Assembly (NCBI GenBank): GCA_023241745.1
Contig: JALQCY010000001.1
Location: 124,001 to 188,000 of the forward strand
Reading direction: 5' to 3'
Source: Isoptericola peretonis
Lineage (GTDB): Bacteria; Actinomycetota; Actinomycetes; Actinomycetales; Cellulomonadaceae
DNA length: 64,000 nucleotides
The position numbers and the translations under genes were made by a program. Position 1 is the first letter of the stretch; every line of letters starts with the position of its first letter. The notes below the pieces were generated by a model, which saw only the letters and a program-made list of their open reading frames with translations, was not told where the DNA came from and did no database searches. Positions 53,541-62,600 of the stretch are shown piece after piece.

Positions 53541-54316
53541 CGGCACGGCCCGCCCGTCCGGTGGCCGGCGAGCCCACGCTCGCCGGCCGCCGGGCCCTCG
53601 TCACCGGCGGCGCGTCGGGCATCGGCGCCGCCTGCGCCCAGGAGCTGGCCGCCCGCGGCGCGCACGTGGTCGTCGCCGACGTCGACACCGACGGCGCGAA
53701 GCGCCTCGCCGACGAGCTGGGCGGCGAGGCGTGGGTCGTCGACCTCGCCGACACCCGCGCGCTCGACGACCTGCGGCTCGAGGTGGACGTGCTCGTCAAC
53801 AACGCCGGCATCCAGCGGGTGAGCCCGGTCGAGGACCTCGCGCCCGACGACTTCCGGCTCCTGCACCGCCTCATGCTCGAGGCCCCGTTCCTCCTGGTAC
53901 GGGCGGCGCTGCCGCACATGTACGCCCAGGGGTGGGGGCGCGTCGTCAACGTCTCCTCGGTGCACGGGCTCGTCGCCTCACCGTTCAAGGCGGCGTACGT
54001 CTCGGCCAAGCACGGCCTGGAGGGGCTGTCCAAGGCCGTGGCGCTCGAGGGCGGGCCCCGCGGCGTCACGAGCGTCTGCGTCAGCCCCGGCTACGTGCGC
54101 ACCCCGCTCGTCGAGCGGCAGGTGGCCGACCAGGCCGCCGCGCACGGGATCCCGGAGTCCGACGTGCTGGCCGACGTCATGCTCGCCGAGCCGGCGATCA
54201 AGCGGCTGGTCGAGCCGCAGGAGGTCGCCTCCCTGGTCGGGTGGCTCACCGGCCCCGACGCCTCGATGGTCACCGGCGCCTCGTGGACCGTCGACGGCGG
54301 GTGGAGCGCCCGCTGA
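53537..54316 (+). CDS. 3-hydroxybutyrate dehydrogenase (SDR family)
   Basis: NAD-dependent SDR of 259 residues converting D-3-hydroxybutyrate to acetoacetate. TGGASGIGAACAQELAARGAHVVVADVD has the Asp after strand 2 that selects NAD. NNAGIQRVSPVEDL, NVSSVHGLVASPFKAAYVSAKHGLEGLSKAVALEGG (Ser, Tyr, Lys) and CVSPGYVRTPLVERQ are close to known BdhA sequences; HGLVASPFKAAYVSAKHG is typical. GTG at 53537 overlaps the transporter stop codon. The following genes (AtoE, ScoA, ScoB) support this role. Confidence 0.88.
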   Translation: MTARPARPVAGEPTLAGRRALVTGGASGIGAACAQELAARGAHVVVADVDTDGAKRLADELGGEAWVVDLADTRALDDLRLEVDVLVNNAGIQRVSPVEDLAPDDFRLLHRLMLEAPFLLVRAALPHMYAQGWGRVVNVSSVHGLVASPFKAAYVSAKHGLEGLSKAVALEGGPRGVTSVCVSPGYVRTPLVERQVADQAAAHGIPESDVLADVMLAEPAIKRLVEPQEVASLVGWLTGPDASMVTGASWTVDGGWSAR

Positions 54317-54392
54317 TCGTGCGGCAGGGTGCGACGAGGGCGCGACGGCGCGTCCGCACGGTCGACGACGACACGACAGGGAGGTCGGGCAC

Positions 54393-55787
54393 ATGAGCCA
54401 CACCCAGGACACCGCGACACCACCGGGGACGCCACCGCCGTCCCGCAACCCGTTCGCGCGGGCGATGCGGCCGCTCAACACGCTGGTCGAGCGGTTCATC
54501 CCCAGTGCGCTGGTCTTCGCGATCCTCCTCACGCTGGTGGTCGCGGTCCTGGCGCTCGCGCTCACCGACGCGGGGCCGGTGGACGTCCTCGTCGCGTGGG
54601 GCGACGGGCTGGCGGGGCTGCTCGCGTTCATGACCCAGATGGCCTTGATCCTCCTGCTGGGGCACATGCTCGCCAACACGCGACCCGTGCGGCGGCTGCT
54701 CGCCGCCCTCGGCGCCGTGCCGCGCACGCCGCTGCAGGCGTACGTGTTCGTCTTCGTCGTCGCGGCGGTCGCCTCCCTGCTGCAGTGGGGGCTGGGCCTC
54801 GTGGTCGGCGGCATCCTCGCGCGCGAGGTCGCGGCGCAGGCCCGGGAGAAGGGGCTGCGGCTCCACTTCCCGCTGCTCGTCGCGGCCGGGTTCTCGGGCT
54901 TCGTCGTGTGGCACATGGGCTACACGGGCTCCGGCCCCCTGACGGCGGCCACGGAGGGCTCGTTCATCGCCACCCAGCTGGGCACGACGGTGCCCGTCGG
55001 TGAGACGACCTTCTCGACCTGGAACCTCGTCGCCGCCGTGGCCACGATCGTCGTGGTGGCGGTCGCGCTCGCGCTCGTCGCCCCGCGCGGCGGCGACCGG
55101 GTCGTCGAGCTGTCGGTCGACGCACGGGAGAAGCCCGCGGAGGTGGACGACGACGTCGAGACCCCGGCCGACCGGCTCGACGCCTCGCGCTGGCTCACGA
55201 CCCTCGTCGGCGTCGCGGTCGTCGCGTACCTGGTCGTCTACTTCTCCCGCGGCGGCACTCCGACGCTCGACATCGTGAACTGGACGTTCCTCGCCCTGAT
55301 CATGCTGCTGGTGCGCAACCCGTTCGAGCTCATGGCGCTGGTCAAGGCCGCGGCGACGAACGTGGGCGACATCCTGCTGCAGTTCCCCCTCTACGCCGGC
55401 ATCCTCGGCATGATGACCGCCACCGGGCTGGTCGCCGTCCTGTCCGACTGGTTCGTGAGCATCTCCACGCCGAGCACCTTCGGCGTCCTCTCGCTGCTGT
55501 CCGCGGGGCTGGTCAACTTCTTCGTGCCCTCGGGGGGCGGCCAGTTCGCCGTCCAGGCACCGATCCTGCTGGACGCCGCGAACGACCTCGGCGTCAACCC
55601 CGCCGTCGCGATCATGGCCATCTCCTACGGCGACCAGTGGACCAACATGATCCAGCCGTTCTGGGCGCTGCCGCTGCTCGCCATCGCCGGGCTCAAGGTG
55701 CGCGACATCCTCGGCTACACCACCGTCACGCTCGTCGCGTCCGGCCTCGTCTTCGCGGCCACGCTCCTCGTCGTCGGCGCCGGCTGA
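54393..55787 (+). CDS. atoE: Short-chain fatty acid transporter, AtoE family
   Basis: A 464-residue membrane protein with about ten spans. NPFARAMRPLNTLVERFIPSALVFAILLTLVV, QWGLGLVVGGILAREVA, WHMGYTGSGPLTAATEGSF and LINFFVPSGGGQFAVQAPIL-type (here GLVNFFVPSGGGQFAVQAPIL) motifs, with SYGDQWTNMIQPFWALPLLAIAGLK near the end, are the AtoE signature. Carries short-chain fatty acids or acetoacetate. ATG at 54393 has AGGGAGG about nine bases upstream. Confidence 0.92.
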   Translation: MSHTQDTATPPGTPPPSRNPFARAMRPLNTLVERFIPSALVFAILLTLVVAVLALALTDAGPVDVLVAWGDGLAGLLAFMTQMALILLLGHMLANTRPVRRLLAALGAVPRTPLQAYVFVFVVAAVASLLQWGLGLVVGGILAREVAAQAREKGLRLHFPLLVAAGFSGFVVWHMGYTGSGPLTAATEGSFIATQLGTTVPVGETTFSTWNLVAAVATIVVVAVALALVAPRGGDRVVELSVDAREKPAEVDDDVETPADRLDASRWLTTLVGVAVVAYLVVYFSRGGTPTLDIVNWTFLALIMLLVRNPFELMALVKAAATNVGDILLQFPLYAGILGMMTATGLVAVLSDWFVSISTPSTFGVLSLLSAGLVNFFVPSGGGQFAVQAPILLDAANDLGVNPAVAIMAISYGDQWTNMIQPFWALPLLAIAGLKVRDILGYTTVTLVASGLVFAATLLVVGAG

Positions 55788-55834
55788 GCGCGGTGCCCGA
55801 CCCCGCCCCCTCGTCACCGCAGGAAAGGACCCCC

Positions 55835-56662
55835 ATGACCATCACCACCGCGCCCGCCCGCGGGCGGGACAAGGTCGTCGCGACGGCGGCCGACGCCGTC
55901 GCCGACGTGCCCGACGGCGCGTCCCTCGCCGTCGGCGGCTTCGGTCTCTGCGGCGTCCCGGCCGCGCTGGTCCAGGCGCTGCTCGACGCCGGCACCACCG
56001 ACCTGTCGGTGGTGAGCAACAACTGCGGCGTCGACGACTGGGGCCTCGGCCTGCTGCTGGCCGCCGGGCGCATCCGGCGGATGACCGGCTCGTACGTGGG
56101 CGAGAACCGGGAGCTCGAGCGGCAGTTCCTGGCCGGGGAGCTGGAGCTGGTGCTCACGCCCCAGGGCACGCTCGCCGAGCAGCTGCGGGCGGGCGGCTCC
56201 GGGATCGCGGCGTTCTGGACCCGCACCGGTGTGGGCACCCAGGTGGCCGACGGCGGGCTGCCGCGCCGGTACGACGGCGCGGGCGGGGTCGCCGTGGCGT
56301 CGCCGCCCAAGGAGGTGCGGTCGTTCACGGCGGCGGACGGCACGAGCGCCGAGCACGTGCTCGAGGAGGCGATCGCCACCGACTTCGCGCTCGTGCACGC
56401 CGCGCGGGGCGACCGGCACGGCAACCTCGTCTTCCACCGCTCGGCCCGGAACTTCTCCCCGCTGGCCGCCATGGCGGGCCGGGTGTGCGTCGCGCAGGTC
56501 GAGGAGCTGGTCGAGCCGGGCGGGATCGACCCCGACGACGTGCACCTGCCGGGGGCGTACGTGCACCGCGTGGTGCACGTACCCGGCGGGGAGAAGCGCA
56601 TCGAGAAGCGCACCACCACCCCGACGACGCCGTTCCCGACCTCGACCCCGAAGGAGGGCTGA
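55835..56662 (+). CDS. scoA: Succinyl-CoA:3-ketoacid CoA-transferase subunit A
   Basis: A 275-residue CoA-transferase family I alpha subunit. GASLAVGGFGLCGVPAALVQALLDAGTTDLSVVSNNCGVDDWGLGLLLAAGRIRRMTGSYVGENRELERQFLAGELELVLTPQGTLAEQLRAGGSGIAAFWTRTGVGT is the family core. HAARGDRHGNLVFHRSARNFSPLAAMAG follows. Transfers CoA from succinyl-CoA to acetoacetate together with subunit B. ATG at 55835 has AGGAAAGGA upstream. Next gene follows after three bases. Confidence 0.94.
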   Translation: MTITTAPARGRDKVVATAADAVADVPDGASLAVGGFGLCGVPAALVQALLDAGTTDLSVVSNNCGVDDWGLGLLLAAGRIRRMTGSYVGENRELERQFLAGELELVLTPQGTLAEQLRAGGSGIAAFWTRTGVGTQVADGGLPRRYDGAGGVAVASPPKEVRSFTAADGTSAEHVLEEAIATDFALVHAARGDRHGNLVFHRSARNFSPLAAMAGRVCVAQVEELVEPGGIDPDDVHLPGAYVHRVVHVPGGEKRIEKRTTTPTTPFPTSTPKEG

Positions 56663-56665
56663 GCC

Positions 56666-57316
56666 GTGCCGCTCACCCGCGACGAGATGGCCGCGCGCGC
56701 CGCGGCGGAGCTGGCCGACGGCTGGTACGTGAACCTGGGCATCGGCCTGCCCACGCTCGTGCCGAACCACGTGCCGCCCGGTCGTCACCTGGTGCTCCAG
56801 TCGGAGAACGGGCTGCTCGGGGTGGGGCCCTATCCGGCCGAGGACGCGGTGGACGCCGACCTGATCAACGCCGGCAAGGAGACGGTCACCCTGCTGCCCG
56901 GCGCCTCCGTGTTCGACTCCGCGACCAGCTTCGGCATGATCCGCGGCGGCAAGATCGACGCCGCGGTGCTCGGCGGCATGCAGGTCTCCGCGACCGGTGA
57001 CCTGGCCAACTGGATGATCCCCGGCAAGGTCGTCAAAGGTCCCGGCGGTGCGATGGACCTGGTGCACGGGGCGCGCCGCGTGATCGTCCTGATGGAGCAC
57101 ACCGCGAAAGACGGCTCGCCGAAGCTCCTGCCGCGGTGCACCCTGCCGCTCACCGGGCGGGCCGTGGTGCATCGCGTCATCACCGATCTGGCCGTGCTGG
57201 ACGTCGCCCCGGGCGGCTTCGTGCTGCGCGAGCTCGCCCCCGGGGTCACGGCAGACGACGTCGCGGCGGCCACGGGCGCGCCCGTGGCCCTCGACGGTCT
57301 CCCGGCGGTCGCCTGA
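56666..57316 (+). CDS. scoB: Succinyl-CoA:3-ketoacid CoA-transferase subunit B
   Basis: A 216-residue beta subunit. [37 protein letters not shown] contains the catalytic glutamate in [44 protein letters not shown] and [26 protein letters not shown] are the family motifs. With ScoA it forms acetoacetyl-CoA; a thiolase is not in the window. GTG at 56666. Confidence 0.94.
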   Translation: MPLTRDEMAARAAAELADGWYVNLGIGLPTLVPNHVPPGRHLVLQSENGLLGVGPYPAEDAVDADLINAGKETVTLLPGASVFDSATSFGMIRGGKIDAAVLGGMQVSATGDLANWMIPGKVVKGPGGAMDLVHGARRVIVLMEHTAKDGSPKLLPRCTLPLTGRAVVHRVITDLAVLDVAPGGFVLRELAPGVTADDVAAATGAPVALDGLPAVA

Positions 57317-57338
57317 GCCCTCCTCGCGAGCCTCAGGC
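57311..57338. terminator. Bidirectional terminator spanning both stop codons
   Basis: GCCTGAG (57311-57317) pairs with CTCAGGC (57332-57338). The scoB TGA and the MFS-gene TGA (as TCA) each lie in an arm. Confidence 0.55.
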
Positions 57339-58766
57339 GGTCCGGCGCGACCGCGCGACGAGCACCAGCGCGACGAGCACGCCGACGACGCTCGTCGCGG
57401 CGGCCGCCCAGAACGCCGCCGAGTAGGCGCCCGCGGGGTCCGCCGTGCCGGCGGCGAGCAGCGCCGTGACCACGGGCGCGGCCGCCGCGGAGCCGACGGT
57501 GCGGACCACGCTGTTGAGCCCGGTCGCGGCGCCGGTCTCCGTGGGCGGCGACCAGGTGACGACCAGCTGGGCGCAGACGGCGTACCCGATGCCGTTGCCC
57601 AGGCCGAGCACGGAGAACGCCGCGACGACCGCCCACGGCGTGGCCGGCCACAGCGCGAGCCCGACCGCACCGACCGCCATCACGCCCGCCGCGAGGCCTG
57701 CCGTGCCACCCGGGCCGACCCGCCGCACCAGCGCGGGGGTCGCCCGGCCGCCGAGGAACACGAGCACGGCGCTGGGGAGCATGGCCAGGCCGGAGACGGT
57801 CACGCTCATCCCGTGCCCGTAGCCCGTGGCCGCGGGCGCCTGCATGAGCAGGGGCAGCGCGACGTAGCAGACGTAGGGCACGAAGCCGACGGCCACGGTG
57901 AGCAGGCTGACCAGGACGATCGGGCCGTGGCGGAAGGTGCGCACGTCCACCACCGGTGCGACCGTGCGCCGCTCGACGAGGACCAGGGCCACGAGCAGCA
58001 GCACACCCACGACGCCGACCCCGACGGTCCGGACCGAGCCCCAGCCCCACGCGCCGCCCTGGGAGACGGCGAGCAGCACGCCCACGAGGCCGCCCGCGAG
58101 CAGCGCGATGCCGGGCCAGTCGGTGCGGCGCTGGACGGCCGGTGCGCCGCCGCGCGGCACCCAGGCCGCGACGAGCGCGCCCGAGCCGAGGATCAGGGCC
58201 GCACCGAGCACGAACAGCCAGCGCCACGACAGCGCGTCGACCACGACGCCGCCCACCACGAGCGCGGCACCCGCGCCGAGCCCGATCATCCCGGGGATCC
58301 AGCCGAACGCCGCGGCGAGCCGCGGACCGGTCAGCACGGAGCGGGCGAGCGCGAGCGCCAGCGGGAACGTCGCCGTGCTCACGCCCTGGACCACGCGCGC
58401 CGCGAGCAGCACCCCGAGCGTCGGGGCGGCCGCCGCGACCAGGGTGGCGGCGGCGAACACCACGATCGTGCCGAGCAGCACCCGCCGGTGGCCGAAGCGG
58501 TCGCCCAGGTTCCCGACGACCGGCGCCAGCACGGCGCCGGCGAGCAGGAAGGCGGTGAGGATCCACCCGGTGCCCTGCGCGGTGGCGCCGAGCTCACGAC
58601 CGAGCGTCGGAAGCGCCGGCACGACGAGCGTCTGCATGAGCGAGAACGCCAGCACGGCCGCGCTCAGCGCGAACGTCACGCGGCCGGGGCGGCGCACGAG
58701 GGTGCTGTCGGTCGGGCTGTCGTCCTGCCTGGAGGCGCCGTCGGGCGCCGGGCTGGTCGGAGGCAC
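57333..58766 (-). CDS. MFS drug-efflux-type transporter (DHA2-like)
   Basis: A 477-residue MFS protein with about 14 spans: RVTFALSAAVLAFSLMQTLVVPALPTLGRELGATAQGTGWILTAFLLAGAVLAPVVGNLGDRFGHRRVLLGTIVVF includes the loop 2-3 motif GNLGDRFGHRR. FGWIPGMIGLGAGAALVVGGVVVD is motif C-like (antiporters). Exports an unknown hydrophobic compound. GTG at 58766. Divergent from a TetR regulator with a palindrome in the 119-base gap; the pair forms an efflux module. Confidence 0.88.
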   Translation of the reverse strand: MPPTSPAPDGASRQDDSPTDSTLVRRPGRVTFALSAAVLAFSLMQTLVVPALPTLGRELGATAQGTGWILTAFLLAGAVLAPVVGNLGDRFGHRRVLLGTIVVFAAATLVAAAAPTLGVLLAARVVQGVSTATFPLALALARSVLTGPRLAAAFGWIPGMIGLGAGAALVVGGVVVDALSWRWLFVLGAALILGSGALVAAWVPRGGAPAVQRRTDWPGIALLAGGLVGVLLAVSQGGAWGWGSVRTVGVGVVGVLLLVALVLVERRTVAPVVDVRTFRHGPIVLVSLLTVAVGFVPYVCYVALPLLMQAPAATGYGHGMSVTVSGLAMLPSAVLVFLGGRATPALVRRVGPGGTAGLAAGVMAVGAVGLALWPATPWAVVAAFSVLGLGNGIGYAVCAQLVVTWSPPTETGAATGLNSVVRTVGSAAAAPVVTALLAAGTADPAGAYSAAFWAAAATSVVGVLVALVLVARSRRTA

Positions 58767-58826
58767 AGGCGTGCTCGCTCTCTCGTGGTGAGGTGGCTGC
58801 GCCTCGTCGCGCGGACCGGAATGAAA

Positions 58827-58847
58827 CGGAACGGAATCGCCGTTCCG
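58827..58847. promoter_or_regulatory. TetR operator candidate
   Basis: CGGAACGG-AATCG-CCGTTCCG, perfect eight-base arms between the divergent MFS and TetR genes; GGAAT repeats occur on both sides. Confidence 0.6.
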
Positions 58848-58885
58848 ATTGAGCCTAGCACCCCGGCGCGGGCTACCGTGTGGCC

Positions 58886-59578
58886 ATGCCCCCTCCCGCC
58901 GACGACGCTGCCGTCGACCCTGCCGAGCACGTCGCCCGTCCGCTCCCCGGACGGAAACGCGAGGCGCGCGCCAACGACACGGCCGTGCTGACCGCCGCGC
59001 GCGAGGTCTTCGCCGCCCAGGGGCACGGCGCGTCCATGGCCGACGTCGCCCGGCACGCCGGCGTCGGCGTCGGCTCGGTGTACCGCCGCTACCCCACCAA
59101 GGAGGCCCTGGTCGAGGCGCTGCGCGTGCACGGCGTCCGCGAGGCCGCCCGGCTCGCGGCCGAGGTCGCCGACGAGGTCGAGGAGGCGCGTCCCGCCGGC
59201 ACCGACGGCGCCGTCGGCACGTTCCTCGCCCGGCAGATCACGAGCGCCACGGGCCCCATCCTGCGCCCCACCGGAGCGACGGGACCGTTGCCGGCGGACC
59301 TCGCCGCCGTCACGGACGAGCTGCACGCCGGCCTCGAACGGCTCGTCGCGCACGACCGCGCGGCCGGTCTGCTGCCCACGGGGTTCACCACCGCCGACGT
59401 CATGCAGCTCCTGCTGCACCTGCGGCCGTCACTCCCTTTCCCCCGGGCCGAGGCGGACGCCCTGCACCTGCGCTACCTCGGCCTCGTGCTGGCCGGGCTC
59501 CGCGCCCGCGCCGGCGACGGCGCCGCGCTCGGCGACGGCCCCCGCTGGGACGAGTGGGTCGGCGCCTGGCACGACTGA
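58886..59578 (+). CDS. TetR family transcriptional regulator
   Basis: A 230-residue regulator. The HTH is RANDTAVLTAAREVFAAQGHGASMADVARHAGVGVGSVYRRYPTKEALVEALRVHG. The ligand domain is alpha-helical with LLPTGFTTADVMQLLLHL and ends LRYLGLVLAGLRA. ATG at 58886, with TACCGT six bases before it, may be leaderless; GTG at 58880 is the alternative. Likely represses the divergent MFS gene. No ligand can be deduced. Confidence 0.88.
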   Translation: MPPPADDAAVDPAEHVARPLPGRKREARANDTAVLTAAREVFAAQGHGASMADVARHAGVGVGSVYRRYPTKEALVEALRVHGVREAARLAAEVADEVEEARPAGTDGAVGTFLARQITSATGPILRPTGATGPLPADLAAVTDELHAGLERLVAHDRAAGLLPTGFTTADVMQLLLHLRPSLPFPRAEADALHLRYLGLVLAGLRARAGDGAALGDGPRWDEWVGAWHD

Positions 59579-59584
59579 CGACCC

Positions 59585-61096
59585 TCACGCGTGCGGCGCG
59601 TGCCGCTCCAGGAACTCGTACACCTCGGTGGTGTCCACGCCCGGGAATGCCCCGGACGGCATCGCCGCCAGCATCGACGCGTGCGGGCGGGCGCTGGGGA
59701 ACGCGTGCCCGTCCCAGCGCCGGGCGAGCGGCTCGGCCGGCCGGCGGCAGCACCGCTCGTCCGGGCAGCGCGACGTGCTGCGCGCCGTCGTCTCGCGGCC
59801 GAGGAACCACTTGACCTGCGCGTACGGCACGCCGACGCTCACCGAGAACCGTCCGTCCGCCGTGTCCGTCACACGCGACGTGCACCAGTACGTTCCGGTG
59901 GGCGTGTCCGTGTACTGGTAGTACGGGCTGAGGCGGTCGGCGACGGAGAACACCACCCGCGCCGTCCAGTGCCGGCACACGTGCTGCCCCTCGACCGTGC
60001 CGAGGGGGTCCGCCGGGAACCGCACGCCGTCGTTCTCGTACGCCTTGTGGATCGCCCCCGACTCGTGCACCTTCATGAAGTGCACCGGGATGCCCAGGTG
60101 CCGCGTGGCCAGGTTGGTGAAGCGGTGGGCCACCGTCTCGTAGGAGACCGCGAAGGCGTCGCGCAGGTCCTCCAGGGAGATCGCGCGGGCCTCCTTGGCC
60201 TCCCGCAGCCGCTTGACCGCCTCGCGCTCCGGCACCAGCAGGGCCGCGCACAGGTAGTTCGCCTCGACCCGCTGGCGCAGGAACTCCCGGTAGTCCCGGG
60301 GCTCGGCGTGCTCGAGCACGTGCGACGCGAGGGCCTGCAGCACGGCCGAGCGCGCGTCCGAGCGCCCGCGGATCCCGTTGCTCGGCAGGTACACCCGCTG
60401 GTGACGCTGGTCGATGACGGCGCGGGTGGACTGCGGCAGGTCCGGCTCGTAGTGGATCGAGAAGCCCAGGTGTGCGGCGAGCTCGCCCACCGCGCGCTGC
60501 GGGAGCGGGCCGCGACCGTGCCCGACGTCGTCGAGCATCCCGCGGGCGACGACCTCCAGGTCGGGGAAGTAGTTGTCCTGCGCACGCATGTCGGCCCGCA
60601 GCTCGGTGTTGGCGCGCCGCGCCTCCTCCGGGGTGAGCGCGCGCTCGGAGTGCAGCCGCTCCAGCTCCCGCTGGAGGCCGACGATCGCCTCCAGGGCGTC
60701 GGTCGGCAGGGACTTGCCCACCTTCACCGGGTGCACGCCGAGCGCGGAGAAGAGCGACCCCCTTTGCACGCGCTCCAGCTCGATCTCCAGCGCGTCGCGG
60801 TGCGACGGCGGCTCCGCCGAGAGCAGGTCCTCGACGCTCGCGCCGAGCGCCCGGGCCACGGCCTGCAGCCGCGCGATCGTGGGCTCGCGCTTGCCGTTCT
60901 CCAGCATCGAGACCTGTGACGGCGCACGTCCGATCGCGTCTCCGAGCTGTTCCAGGGTCATACCGCGGCGGGTGCGCAGGTGCCGGATACGGCGGCCGAT
61001 CGTGAGGGCGTCAGCCTCGCGCTCGATCGGCAGCGTCGCGTCGTCCCGGGTACCGGTCCGCGGTTCGGTCGAGATGGCCATGCTTGAGGGTGACAC
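59585..61096 (-). CDS. ramB: RamB-type regulator (HTH_3 plus IrrE-like peptidase-fold domain)
   Basis: A 503-residue regulator of the ScfR/RamB family, known in Corynebacterium to control acetate and glyoxylate-cycle genes. N-terminal Cro/[60 protein letters not shown]. Central IrrE/DUF955 domain, with [32 protein letters not shown], and a C-terminal ScfRs region ([37 protein letters not shown], then a Cys cluster [10 protein letters not shown]). The HExxH of active IrrE is replaced, so it is not a protease. GTG at 61096 has GGAAGG eight bases upstream; ATG at 61081 is the other choice. Divergent from aceA. Confidence 0.9.
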   Translation of the reverse strand: MSPSSMAISTEPRTGTRDDATLPIEREADALTIGRRIRHLRTRRGMTLEQLGDAIGRAPSQVSMLENGKREPTIARLQAVARALGASVEDLLSAEPPSHRDALEIELERVQRGSLFSALGVHPVKVGKSLPTDALEAIVGLQRELERLHSERALTPEEARRANTELRADMRAQDNYFPDLEVVARGMLDDVGHGRGPLPQRAVGELAAHLGFSIHYEPDLPQSTRAVIDQRHQRVYLPSNGIRGRSDARSAVLQALASHVLEHAEPRDYREFLRQRVEANYLCAALLVPEREAVKRLREAKEARAISLEDLRDAFAVSYETVAHRFTNLATRHLGIPVHFMKVHESGAIHKAYENDGVRFPADPLGTVEGQHVCRHWTARVVFSVADRLSPYYQYTDTPTGTYWCTSRVTDTADGRFSVSVGVPYAQVKWFLGRETTARSTSRCPDERCCRRPAEPLARRWDGHAFPSARPHASMLAAMPSGAFPGVDTTEVYEFLERHAPHA

Positions 61097-61115
61097 GCGC
61101 CACACCTTCCGTCCA

Positions 61116-61139
61116 GGAGAAGAACGTCGGAATTTCTCC
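61116..61139. promoter_or_regulatory. Inverted repeat in the ramB-aceA control region
   Basis: GGAGAA-N12-TTCTCC lies in the 134-base gap between the divergent ramB and aceA genes, close to the ramB start. It is a candidate operator; it does not obviously match the published RamB site of Corynebacterium. Confidence 0.4.
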
Positions 61140-61230
61140 CCGGAAGTGCTGGCCGTGGGGTGGCGCGGCGCGCGAGGGTCGTCGTCATCGGCAGCACGAG
61201 AGAACCACCGAGAGACGAAAGAGGCACCCC

Positions 61231-62544
61231 ATGACCGCCACCCTCGAGCCCCGCACCAGCACCGCCGCGGGCGACCAGACGCAGACCGCCGCCGAGCTCG
61301 CCGAGCAGTGGGCGACCGACCCCCGCTGGGCGGGCGTCGAGCGCACGTACACGGCCGAGGACGTCGTCGCGCTGCGGGGCTCCGTCGGCGAGGAGTTCAC
61401 CCTGGCCCGCCGCGGCGCGGAACGGCTGTGGCGCCAGCTGCACTCCGAGGACTTCGTGAACGCCCTCGGCGCGCTCACGGGCAACCAGGCCGTGCAGCAG
61501 GTCAAGGCGGGCCTGCAGGCCGTCTACCTGTCGGGCTGGCAGGTGGCCGGCGACGCGAACCTCGCGGGCCAGACCTACCCCGACCAGTCGCTGTACCCGG
61601 CCAACTCCGTGCCCGCCGTCGTGCGGCGCATCAACAACGCGCTGCTGCGCGCCGACCAGATCGACGTCGCCGAGAACGGTGCGCCGACCCGCGACTGGCT
61701 GGCCCCGATCGTGGCCGACGCCGAGGCCGGGTTCGGCGGCCCCCTCAACGCCTACGAGCTGATGCGGTCGATGATCGCGTCGGGCGCCGCAGGCGTGCAC
61801 TGGGAGGACCAGCTCGCCAGCGAGAAGAAGTGCGGCCACCTGGGCGGCAAGGTGCTGATCCCCACGCAGCAGCACGTGCGCACGCTCAACGCGGCGCGGC
61901 TCGCGGCCGACGTGTCCGACGTGCCGAGCGTCGTCATCGCCCGCACGGACGCCGAGGCCGCCACGCTGCTCACGTCGGACGTCGACGAGCGCGACCGCCC
62001 CTTCCTCACCGGCGGGCGCACGGGCGAGGGCTTCTACGAGGTGCGCAACGGGATCGAGCCGTGCGTCGCGCGCGCCAAGGCCTACGCCCCGTACGCCGAC
62101 CTCATCTGGATGGAGACCGGCACCCCGGACCTCGAGCTCGCGCGCACGTTCGCCGAGGCCGTCAAGGCCGAGCACCCGGACCAGATGCTGGCGTACAACT
62201 GCTCGCCGTCGTTCAACTGGAAGAAGCACCTGGACGACGACACGATCGCGAAGTTCCAGCGCGAGCTCGGCGCGATGGGCTTCACGTTCCAGTTCATCAC
62301 CCTCGCCGGGTTCCACGCCCTGAACTACTCGATGTTCGACCTCGCCCACGGCTACGCCCGGGAGCAGATGTCCGCGTACGTGCGGCTGCAGGAGGCCGAG
62401 TTCGCCGCCGAGGAGCGCGGCTACACCGCCACGAAGCACCAGCGCGAGGTCGGCACCGGCTACTTCGACCGCGTCTCGACGGCGCTCAACCCCGACGCCG
62501 CCACCCTCGCGCTCGCCGGCTCCACCGAGGCCGCGCAGTTCTGA
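61231..62544 (+). CDS. aceA: Isocitrate lyase
   Basis: First enzyme of the glyoxylate shunt, splitting isocitrate to glyoxylate and succinate; 437 residues. The catalytic cysteine motif [18 protein letters not shown] is present, as are [41 protein letters not shown] and the phosphate-side [33 protein letters not shown] at 61231 has AAAGAGG upstream. It is divergent from the RamB-type regulator gene and followed by aceB after 56 bases. Confidence 0.96.
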   Translation: MTATLEPRTSTAAGDQTQTAAELAEQWATDPRWAGVERTYTAEDVVALRGSVGEEFTLARRGAERLWRQLHSEDFVNALGALTGNQAVQQVKAGLQAVYLSGWQVAGDANLAGQTYPDQSLYPANSVPAVVRRINNALLRADQIDVAENGAPTRDWLAPIVADAEAGFGGPLNAYELMRSMIASGAAGVHWEDQLASEKKCGHLGGKVLIPTQQHVRTLNAARLAADVSDVPSVVIARTDAEAATLLTSDVDERDRPFLTGGRTGEGFYEVRNGIEPCVARAKAYAPYADLIWMETGTPDLELARTFAEAVKAEHPDQMLAYNCSPSFNWKKHLDDDTIAKFQRELGAMGFTFQFITLAGFHALNYSMFDLAHGYAREQMSAYVRLQEAEFAAEERGYTATKHQREVGTGYFDRVSTALNPDAATLALAGSTEAAQF

Positions 62545-62600
62545 GCCGCCCACCGGCCGCTCCCCCACCCAGCCCAGCCCCGATCGACCGGAGGCACGCC

